NCBI GenBank assembly: GCA_938022205.1
Contig: CALIEB010000002.1
Span: forward strand, 1-64,000
Reading direction: 5' to 3'
Length of the DNA: 64,000 nt
Source: an uncultured Anaerolineae bacterium
GTDB taxonomy: Bacteria > Chloroflexota > Anaerolineae > Aggregatilineales > Phototrophicaceae
This document shows, piece by piece, positions 26,313 through 32,571 of this stretch (position 1 is the stretch's first letter; each line of letters begins with the position of its first letter). The notes under the pieces are model-generated. The model worked only from the letters and a program-made list of their open reading frames with translations. It was not told the origin of the DNA and did not search any database. Both the position numbers and the translations under genes were made by a program.

Positions 26313-26333
26313 CGTGTTACGATGAATAACACG
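26313..26333 (-). other. Inverted repeat in the ileS leader region
   Basis: CGTGTTA (26313-26319) and TAACACG (26327-26333) form a perfect 7-bp stem with a 7-base loop about 95 bases upstream of ileS. A second small palindrome, ACATGC-TTA-GCATGT-like on the minus strand, lies near 26388-26402. I could not recognise a T-box sequence in this gap; the function is unknown. Confidence 0.35.
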
Positions 26334-26445
26334 GCAGCACCTCCTCGTTGTCTTGGTGACGAATGTGAGCAACACTGTAACCTTTAACATGCTAAGCATG
26401 TGGAGGTTTATTATGGCAAAGTTTTGCAGTTTAGGATAGGTGAGG

Positions 26446-26940
26446 TTAGCGCGCTGCAGGTGTCAGCTGTGCTTGCCACAGGCTCTCATCGGGAAAGGTG
26501 TTGCCCGCCCAATTAACCTCACGCGCGAGCAGAAGCCGCGTGCGTTGGTGGGTTTCGGCAGTCAGCTGTGCCTGCCAAAGCGCGGCAAAAGCGGTCATCG
26601 GCAGCCGCCCCACGCACTGCGCCGCAGGCGTATCGTAGGGAAGATCACACGCGGCTTCGCACGTTCCCCCATGCGCCGTATAGAACGCGACGACCTCGCA
26701 AATCGGCATTGCCAGCGCATACTCCCACGTGTCCGCGCCGTAGCCACGTGTGGTCGTTGTCTTTAGGTGCGCGCCCTCTGGCACAGGCGGCATGGGCGGC
26801 AGCAGCAGCCCCAGCAGAGGCGGCAGCAGTGCCAACGTCGCCACCCCCGCGAAGAGCAGCAGCGCGCCGCCTAGCAGCAAGCAAGGCAAGCCTGACAGTG
26901 TGCCGCTCACACCCTCACTAGGGCTGCCAACGTTGGTCAT
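26446..26940 (-). CDS. Hypothetical single-pass membrane protein
   Basis: About 165 residues with one long hydrophobic segment (LLLGGALLLFAGVATLALLPPLLGLLLPP) near residues 20-50, listed here in parts: LLLGGALLLFAG and VATLALLPPLLG. The outside part has four cysteines (ICEVVAFY, GGTCEAACDLP, AAQCVG), suggesting disulphides. No family recognised. The ATG at 26940 overlaps the upstream gene by 23 bases; a GTG at 26910 is the alternative start, since no clear ribosome site favours either. It is the last gene of the six-gene membrane/TPR operon. Confidence 0.65.
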   Translation of the reverse strand: MTNVGSPSEGVSGTLSGLPCLLLGGALLLFAGVATLALLPPLLGLLLPPMPPVPEGAHLKTTTTRGYGADTWEYALAMPICEVVAFYTAHGGTCEAACDLPYDTPAAQCVGRLPMTAFAALWQAQLTAETHQRTRLLLAREVNWAGNTFPDESLWQAQLTPAAR

Positions 26941-27484
26941 AGACGATGACCACGTAGCCGGCAGAGTCGCGCAACGGGTCATCGCTAGCGATGCCCGGCT
27001 GGATAATCACTTCTGTCGATTGAATGGCGTTAAAGCCACCTCTGTCAAACACGCACCGCCATTGGAACGGCACCTCACGGGAAGGGTCAAAGTTCGCACG
27101 ATAAATAAGCCCGTCGTTGGGCGTGCGCTGGCTATCGGGAATGTTGGTGTATGCGCCCACCGACGGGTTGCGCTGGCAGCGTTCGCCGCTACCGCTAGGC
27201 GCGTAGAAACGTTCCATCAGCTGATTGTAGTGCTTGGCGACGCTGTCGACATCGTTGCCTGCTACACGGTAAAACACGCGCTGGCGGTCGGGACGTATCT
27301 TGTCAATCGTCCCCCACTGCTGAGCATTGGGCGGCAAATCGACGAAAAAAGGCTCACGGCGCGACTGTTGGTCAAGCTGGAAGGTCAGAAAGCCAAAGCC
27401 AACCAGCAGCGCACCAATCACGCCAATGAGGATGCTCAAGCGAATGTAAGATAAATTGCCTTGACGATTCGTAAGAAAACCCAT
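26918..27484 (-). CDS. Hypothetical membrane-anchored protein
   Basis: 188 residues. One N-terminal TM segment (LSILIGVIGALLVGFGFLTF) follows a short basic start, and the rest is an outside-facing soluble domain with two cysteines (GERCQRN, WRCVFDR) and no recognised motif. A perfect AGGAGGG lies 6 bases before the ATG at 27484, which rules out the longer reading frame. The start is one base from the stop of the upstream TPR gene, so the operon is tightly packed. Confidence 0.75.
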   Translation of the reverse strand: MGFLTNRQGNLSYIRLSILIGVIGALLVGFGFLTFQLDQQSRREPFFVDLPPNAQQWGTIDKIRPDRQRVFYRVAGNDVDSVAKHYNQLMERFYAPSGSGERCQRNPSVGAYTNIPDSQRTPNDGLIYRANFDPSREVPFQWRCVFDRGGFNAIQSTEVIIQPGIASDDPLRDSAGYVVIVYDQRWQP

Positions 27485-27485
27485 G

Positions 27486-28301
27486 TTAACCCTCCTGTGT
27501 GAGCTTAATGAGTGCGCGCACCTCATGCGCAACAGCCTGCCCATAAGGCGTGTGGGCAAACCGCTTGGCTTCTTCTTGCCAAAACGGCAGACCTTGTTGT
27601 ACAAGGTCATGCGCTGGCATTGGCTGCTCGCCTAGCTGCGCCAGCCACCAATGCGCCAAAAGACGACGATGTGCCTCTTGCGCCGCGAGCGCACCTGCTA
27701 AGTAAGGGCGTGCTGCCGCGCTGTCACCTAAGCGCACATAGCTATGCCCTATCTCAAATTGTATGCCAGAAGGTGCGCCAAGTGATAAGGATTTCTTAAT
27801 ACTTGTCAAAGATTCTTGATACTGCCCCAGCGCGAGCTGTGTGCGCCCTAGTCCATACCAGGCAAAATGCGAGCTTGGGTGCGCCACCACTGCCTGCCTA
27901 AGCAGCATCTCGCTTTGGGCGAGGTCACCAAGCTGGCGGCACACGTTGCCCAACAGCACCACGCCGTCGTTGTGCTTATGGGCTATTTGAGCGAGGTCAC
28001 CCTTGTCGATTGCCAACCACGTTGCCAGCACGTCGTAAGCACGCGCAAAATCACCCGCCAAAAAAGCGCGCTGAGCTTGTGTGTAGGGCGTAACCATGTG
28101 GCGATTGCCCCACAGCACGATGCCCTGCAGCACAATCAGCAGCCCGACAAAGCCCACCAGCACCAGAGGGCGCATGCTTTCCGCCGCGCCTAAAAGCAAG
28201 CCACCCACGACCAACAGCAGCGCGCACGCCAGCACAAATGCTACTTTTGAAGGCATGTCCCACGCGCGCCAGCTGTCGAGAAACCGCCACAACAAGCCCA
28301 T
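27486..28301 (-). CDS. Membrane-anchored TPR-repeat protein
   Basis: 271 residues: two TM segments near residues 20-38 and 44-62, then a cytoplasmic or outside region of tetratricopeptide-like helices (residues about 75-215; for example AFLAGDFARAYDVLATWLA, and HPSSHFAWYGLGRTQLALGQ). TPR domains are protein-binding scaffolds. The C-terminal end, TPYGQAVAHEVRALIKL, resembles the end of the next gene's product (TAYGQFLRYEIMRIEQAL), so the two genes look like diverged duplicates. It is the fourth gene of the run 30860 to 26446. Confidence 0.8.
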   Translation of the reverse strand: MGLLWRFLDSWRAWDMPSKVAFVLACALLLVVGGLLLGAAESMRPLVLVGFVGLLIVLQGIVLWGNRHMVTPYTQAQRAFLAGDFARAYDVLATWLAIDKGDLAQIAHKHNDGVVLLGNVCRQLGDLAQSEMLLRQAVVAHPSSHFAWYGLGRTQLALGQYQESLTSIKKSLSLGAPSGIQFEIGHSYVRLGDSAAARPYLAGALAAQEAHRRLLAHWWLAQLGEQPMPAHDLVQQGLPFWQEEAKRFAHTPYGQAVAHEVRALIKLTQEG

Positions 28302-28309
28302 GCCGCCCC

Positions 28310-29179
28310 CTAAACCTCGTGCTGCTCGAGAGCTTGTTCGATACGCATAATCTCATAGCGCAAGAACTGCCCATATGCCGTGCCAGATAGCGCGGCTTGT
28401 ACAGGTCGCCAGCTCTCTAGCCCCGCCTGATGGCGCAAAAGCTGTGCATGCGCGTGCGCGGTTTGCTCGCTGCTGCCTTGCTGTTGATAGTGTTCGGCGA
28501 GGTGATAGAACACGCGCACAGCATACATCGACGGCAAGGGCGCAGCCGCCGCACGTTCGAATGCCTCAATCGCGGCGGCTTGTTCGCCTGCCATGACATG
28601 CAAGAAGCCAAGCTCCGCCCAAATCAAAGGCTGGTCGGGCGCAAGCGCAACAGCACGTTCAAGCGCGTCCGCCGCCTCAGCGTAGCTAGCTTGCAAGCGA
28701 TAGCCGTTCGCAAGCGTCACATATGCGCTGGCATCAGTTGGGAAGAGCTGCACGGCGCGGTCGGCGGTTGCCTGCGCCTTAGCGAGCTGCCCGGCGAAAG
28801 CATACGCACTGCTGAGCAGCATCAGCACGTCGGGCGTTTCGCGCCCTTCACGCACCGCCCGCTCCAAGACTTGAATGGCTTGGTTAAACTGCATTTGTTC
28901 GAAGAAATGATAGGCATCGCCGTAACCCGGTGCCTGCAAGCGGGTTTGGCGCGCTAACAAAATTCCCACCAAGATAAAGCCCAACGTCATCGTAAGCGCG
29001 GTCACACCCAAACCTAGCAGCGCGATTTGGATGGCGGGCGACAGGTCAGGCGTAATGGGGCGCGTGCGCGTGCTGAAAAACTCTAGCACGACCCCCACCA
29101 CAAACGCCAAGAAACCTAAAACCGCCAGCCCGCTCAGCGCGTAAACCGTCCCCCATGCCAACACGCGACGGCGGCTCAT
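28310..29179 (-). CDS. Membrane-anchored TPR-repeat protein
   Basis: 289 residues from the ATG at 29179, which overlaps the upstream stop in an ATGA arrangement; the longer frame adds an implausible Gly/Arg-rich start. Two TM segments (GLAVLGFLAFVVGVVLEFF and LLGLGVTALTMTLGFILVGI) precede a TPR region of about 180 residues, with repeats such as ALERAVALAPDQPLIWAELG and ADRAVQLFPTDASAYVTLAN. The paired TM-plus-TPR layout is shared with the genes on both sides, suggesting subunits of one membrane-associated complex. Function unknown. Confidence 0.82.
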   Translation of the reverse strand: MSRRRVLAWGTVYALSGLAVLGFLAFVVGVVLEFFSTRTRPITPDLSPAIQIALLGLGVTALTMTLGFILVGILLARQTRLQAPGYGDAYHFFEQMQFNQAIQVLERAVREGRETPDVLMLLSSAYAFAGQLAKAQATADRAVQLFPTDASAYVTLANGYRLQASYAEAADALERAVALAPDQPLIWAELGFLHVMAGEQAAAIEAFERAAAAPLPSMYAVRVFYHLAEHYQQQGSSEQTAHAHAQLLRHQAGLESWRPVQAALSGTAYGQFLRYEIMRIEQALEQHEV

Positions 29180-30186
29180 GACGCGCGCCCTTGTGCCAGT
29201 GCTTCTAAGGTCAGCGTGCCGTCTAGCAGGGCACGCACAGCTGCCACGTCCTGCGCCAGCACTTCCCGAAGCGTTGTCGCGCCCGCGTCCGCCATCAGCA
29301 GCTCCCACTCGCGCAGCGCACGCTTGTCCTGCTTCAACGCCTCGAGTGCTTGCGCGGCGTGGTCAAGCTGCCCCGTCTTGCAGTAGGCGCGCACCAAGTA
29401 CAAGTTCACCAGCTGGCGATGGCGCGCGTCGGGCAAGCGCGTTTTGAGCTTGACCGTCAGGGCATCAATCACGGCAGGACTGTCGTTCAAACGGTCGTAA
29501 ATCATGCCCAAGTTATACGCTGTCACCCAATCGTCAGGGGCAAGCTCGTAGGCACGTAGCGCGTTGGCGCGTGCCTCATCAAGATGCTTGGCTTGCAGCG
29601 CAACTTCCGCCAGACCGTTATACGCCACCGCACGGGCGACTGGTGTTTGCGCTAGCTCCGCCATCTTCTCGTAGTCTTTGCGCGCGCGCGGGAACTTACC
29701 CCACAAGCGCAACAGCTCCGCCCTAAAGCGATAGTGGTTAGGGTCGTTCGGCTCTTGCTTAATCAGCCCGTCCATCGTCTTGACAGCAGTTTCATAGTCC
29801 CCTTTGCGCATTGCCTTCACAGCAGCACGATATTCCATTGGAGCTTGGTGGCGCGTGAAGACCAAGAAACCCACCACAACCCAGCCCACTGCGCCGCCAA
29901 CAAAGAAGGCGATAAACTGCGGCAAGAACAGCAGCCCAAGCAGCACCAACCCCACCGCTGGCAGCAGTGTCAGCACCCACTGTGCGCGCTGTTCGCCCGC
30001 CAGCCGCCCGCCAACCAGCCAAATCACGCCCATGAAAAATACCAGCAGCATGAACGTTTGCGCGGCAATTGACCACTCAGCATCTATCAACGAGAAGATA
30101 GTGCTTAGGATACCCGTAACGACGAGCAAAATCGCCAGCAGGCGCAGCCGCTCTACCCCAAAAAATCCTTCAATGCGTTTGAACAT
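29176..30186 (-). CDS. Polytopic membrane protein with C-terminal TPR domain
   Basis: 336 residues: four TM segments within the first 115 residues (LLAILLVVTGILSTIF, TFMLLVFFMGVIWLVGG, LLPAVGLVLLGLLFLPQF, FFVGGAVGWVVVGFLVF), then a TPR region (AVKAMRKGDYETAVKTMDGL, AYELAPDDWVTAYNLGMIYD). I chose the ATG at 30186 with AGGTG just upstream; a GTG two codons earlier is inside that ribosome site. The start is 3 bases from the preceding stop. Third member of the TM-TPR series; no catalytic motif seen. Confidence 0.82.
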   Translation of the reverse strand: MFKRIEGFFGVERLRLLAILLVVTGILSTIFSLIDAEWSIAAQTFMLLVFFMGVIWLVGGRLAGEQRAQWVLTLLPAVGLVLLGLLFLPQFIAFFVGGAVGWVVVGFLVFTRHQAPMEYRAAVKAMRKGDYETAVKTMDGLIKQEPNDPNHYRFRAELLRLWGKFPRARKDYEKMAELAQTPVARAVAYNGLAEVALQAKHLDEARANALRAYELAPDDWVTAYNLGMIYDRLNDSPAVIDALTVKLKTRLPDARHRQLVNLYLVRAYCKTGQLDHAAQALEALKQDKRALREWELLMADAGATTLREVLAQDVAAVRALLDGTLTLEALAQGRAS

Positions 30187-30188
30187 AG

Positions 30189-30860
30189 TCACCTGTGTGC
30201 ATAATTCGTTAGCCTAACCTCTTCGTCAAGGCGCGTGTGGCGCAGGCAAAGCGGTACGCCATGTGCGTCCACCCAAATGACGCGGTCAGTCTTCGTGGTG
30301 TAGCGCGTCGCGGCAACAGGCTGCCCTTGCAGCGTCCACGTGTCCACTTCGGCGGCGACCACCTGCGGCAGCGCGCCGCGCACCACCTGCCCGACCGCGC
30401 CCTCATGCTTCCAAAGCGGCACAAAGACCGCCAGCTGCGGGTCATAAGGACGCGCCAGCGTTTCGCCCCACAGCAGGTAAACATCGAGCAAGCGCACGAC
30501 GTAATCGTCAGGCAGCGCAACCTCAAGGTGTTCGTGTGCCGCCGCGTTCACCTTGCGCATCACCTGCACGTAGCCGTCGAGAAACACGTACTCAAGGCGC
30601 AGCTGACGATAGGGTGCAGCGGCATGCGTTTGCCACACCTGCACGTTGAGGCGTTCGACGCGACCGCCTGCGTCTATCAACACGTCGGCAAGGCGGCTCA
30701 TGCCGGTAACAGCGCGCTCGTCGTGGTCAACGCGCAGGAAACGCGCCTCATCACCCAACGCATGCCACGTCCAAGCCTGTGTCACCGCTTGTTCGCTATG
30801 CTGATAAACGCCACGCGCCACAAACGTTTCGCCCGCGCCGACAGCGTGAAGCACGCGCAT
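30189..30860 (-). CDS. Hypothetical protein, first gene of the membrane-TPR operon
   Basis: 223 residues, predicted mainly beta-strand, with repeated strands such as RLNVQVWQTHAAAPYRQLRLEYVFL (part), AEVDTWTLQGQPVAATRYTT and WVDAHGVPLCLRHT. The layout suggests a lipocalin- or barrel-like ligand-binding fold, but I recognise no family. No signal peptide. GGAGG lies about 9 bases before the ATG. The start is 5 bases from the stop of the AlaX gene upstream, so transcription may continue from there into the TPR genes. Confidence 0.75.
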   Translation of the reverse strand: MRVLHAVGAGETFVARGVYQHSEQAVTQAWTWHALGDEARFLRVDHDERAVTGMSRLADVLIDAGGRVERLNVQVWQTHAAAPYRQLRLEYVFLDGYVQVMRKVNAAAHEHLEVALPDDYVVRLLDVYLLWGETLARPYDPQLAVFVPLWKHEGAVGQVVRGALPQVVAAEVDTWTLQGQPVAATRYTTKTDRVIWVDAHGVPLCLRHTRLDEEVRLTNYAHR

Positions 30861-30865
30861 TATCG

Positions 30866-31573
30866 CTACGCCTCCAGCTCCAAGTAAACGCGCTTGTTGA
30901 TGCCGCCCTTGCTCTTGTAATCGGCAATGCGCAGCTTGCCCACCTCGCGCGTGTTCGCCACGTGCGTGCCGCCGTCCGCTTGCAAGTCTAAGCCGACAAT
31001 CTCAACCGTGCGAATTTCACTGATATGAGGCGGCACAAGGTTGACTTTCGTGCGGATAAGGTCGGGGATTTGGAAGGCTTCTTCGCGCGGCAAAATCTGT
31101 ACACGCACGTCACGCGCCGCCGCCACCTCAGCGTTAATCTTCTCCTCAATCTCGCTGACAAGCTCTTTTTGCATGCGCTCAAACTCAAAGTCCATACGTC
31201 CTTTGAGCGGACTCATGTCGCCACCCGTGACCTGCGCACCGTAGTTGCGCCAAATGACCGCCGAGAGAATGTGCATAGCGGTGTGCGTGCGCATGAGTTG
31301 ATAGCGCAGCGTCCAATCCAGCGCGCCCGTCACTTTCGCGCCAACAGGCGGCAGCGCGCCTTCCACGATGTGCAAATTGCCCTTCGCGACTTTCACTACA
31401 GGGTAGACCACGCCGTCCTGCGTAAGCGTGCCGACATCGTGCGGCTGCCCGCCCCCGCCCGGATAGAACGCCGTGCGGTCTAAGTACACGCCGTTTTGTG
31501 CTTCGTCCACGCCAGTGACTATTGCTTCGAACGTTTTTACATAGGCATCGGTTTGATAAATAAGTTCTGTCAC
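30866..31573 (-). CDS. AlaX-type alanyl-tRNA editing protein
   Basis: Free-standing AlaX proteins hydrolyse mischarged Ser- or Gly-tRNA-Ala. Seen: the N-terminal strand FYPGGGGQPHDVGTL, the zinc/active-site HxxxH in RTHTAMHIL near residue 97, and the second metal motif GGTHVANTREVG near residue 205. At 235 residues it is the medium, AlaX-M-like size. I placed the start at the GTG 31573 (MTELIYQTDAY, as in relatives), with AAAGGG 9 bases upstream; a TTG at 31582 is possible. No alaS is in the window. Confidence 0.93.
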   Translation of the reverse strand: MTELIYQTDAYVKTFEAIVTGVDEAQNGVYLDRTAFYPGGGGQPHDVGTLTQDGVVYPVVKVAKGNLHIVEGALPPVGAKVTGALDWTLRYQLMRTHTAMHILSAVIWRNYGAQVTGGDMSPLKGRMDFEFERMQKELVSEIEEKINAEVAAARDVRVQILPREEAFQIPDLIRTKVNLVPPHISEIRTVEIVGLDLQADGGTHVANTREVGKLRIADYKSKGGINKRVYLELEA

Positions 31574-31589
31574 CTTTGGCAACCCTTTC

Positions 31590-32063
31590 TTAAAGTAACG
31601 TCTTTCTCATGCGCTGCATCAGCGAACGCCCGCCCACTTGCTGCCAAAATGCCAGACCGTCGTGATTAGCAGTAGCCGTATACCACTCGTAGTAGCGCAC
31701 GCCGCGCAGGCGAAACCATCCCTCAACCGCTTCGACCAGCGCACGCCCTATGCCGCGTCCGCGCATCTCGTCTAACACGAAGATGTCACCCACCATGCCC
31801 GCTAACTCCGACACAAACACGTCCGGCATTAGGTCGTAAATCATGGCAGTGATATAGCCAACAATGCGCCCATCCAGCTCGGCAACCAGCGTGTGCGCGT
31901 ACGTATCATGCACGCTGTCCACCATGCGCCGAGCGTAGCGCACCGCGCCGTCGGGCAGCGGCTCTGGCATGGCGGGGTCAAGCTGCTGATGATAGCGTAC
32001 TAGCTGTTCCCAAAGTGCGGCGACGGTGTCCGCCTCGTCTTCGCGCATAGGTCGTATTATCAC
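31590..32063 (-). CDS. GNAT-family N-acetyltransferase
   Basis: GNAT enzymes move an acetyl group from acetyl-CoA to an amine. The 157-residue protein starts at a GTG (IIRPMREDEADTVAALW follows) that overlaps the stop of the upstream gene as GTGA. Motif A is clear: VGDIFVLDEMRGRGIGRALV, with the Q/RxxGxG/A acetyl-CoA loop RGRGIG. The substrate is unknown. The longer reading frame to 32144 runs antiparallel through the neighbouring acetyltransferase end and is not supported. The four-base overlap implies translational coupling of the two GNAT genes. Confidence 0.88.
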   Translation of the reverse strand: MIIRPMREDEADTVAALWEQLVRYHQQLDPAMPEPLPDGAVRYARRMVDSVHDTYAHTLVAELDGRIVGYITAMIYDLMPDVFVSELAGMVGDIFVLDEMRGRGIGRALVEAVEGWFRLRGVRYYEWYTATANHDGLAFWQQVGGRSLMQRMRKTLL

Positions 32064-32542
32064 AAACGCATCCCCAATTCGTAACGGTTGATTTGTGCGC
32101 CAGCGGCAAGCCAAAAGGCCTGCTCGACTGCTAACCCCGCCCAAACGCGCACTTGCAACGTGCGCACGCCGCGCGCTCGCAGTTCATCGCACAACGCTGC
32201 CAAAAGCTGGCGTGCCAGCGCGTCGCTCTGGCTAGGCGCGTGCAAATCTAAAAGCAAATGTTCCACGATGCCGCCATGTGCGGGGTCTAAGCCCGCGTCT
32301 AATGGCTGCAAGCGTGCGACAATCCCACCACACACTTGCCCTAGCCGCAACGCGCTAAACGCCACACAAGCCTGCGTCGCCAGCGCGTCCGCATAGTGCG
32401 CCTGCCACGTTTGACGTGCTGCTGGCTGCAAGCGCACCGCCCGCCCCGTCGCTTGTAGCAGTGCCATCTTGTCATACCAAAGTTCCGCTAGCGCGGGCAG
32501 CTCTTGCAGCTGTGTGGGATGTATCACAAGTGCGTTAGACAT
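32060..32542 (-). CDS. GNAT-like acetyltransferase
   Basis: 160 residues, with GNAT-like features but a weaker acetyl-CoA motif. It opens with the helix PTQLQELPALAELWYDKM and has a core strand GQVCGGIVARLQPLD and VEHLLLDLHAPSQSDALARQL, where the usual RGxGxG loop is degenerate, followed by ELRARGVRTLQVRVWAGL. ATG at 32542 with GAGG just upstream; the longer frame to 32563 lacks support. Together with the next gene it forms a tandem acetyltransferase pair. Whether it is catalytic is uncertain because of the degenerate loop. Confidence 0.7.
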   Translation of the reverse strand: MSNALVIHPTQLQELPALAELWYDKMALLQATGRAVRLQPAARQTWQAHYADALATQACVAFSALRLGQVCGGIVARLQPLDAGLDPAHGGIVEHLLLDLHAPSQSDALARQLLAALCDELRARGVRTLQVRVWAGLAVEQAFWLAAGAQINRYELGMRL

Positions 32543-32564
32543 AAGCCTCAAATCAGCATACAAT
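32536..32564 (+). promoter_or_regulatory. Promoter giving a probably leaderless mRNA
   Basis: TAGACA (32536-32541), a 17-base spacer and TACAAT (32559-32564) closely match a housekeeping promoter. Only 7 bases separate the -10 from the ATG at 32572, so transcription would start at or next to the A of the start codon. No ribosome site is possible in this arrangement. The promoter overlaps the start of the divergent GNAT gene. Confidence 0.6.
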
Positions 32565-32571
32565 CAGCGTT

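Noticed and set aside
26300-26370. T-box riboswitch upstream of ileS
   Set aside because: Segments like GAGGAGGTGCTGCCG and TTTACCGCG recall parts of the T-box sequence, but the TGG-containing core, a specifier loop and an antiterminator pair could not be assembled.
26413-26439. Eight-codon ORF after GGAGG on the plus strand
   Set aside because: Too short to judge, with no sign of conservation or of a downstream plus-strand gene it could lead.
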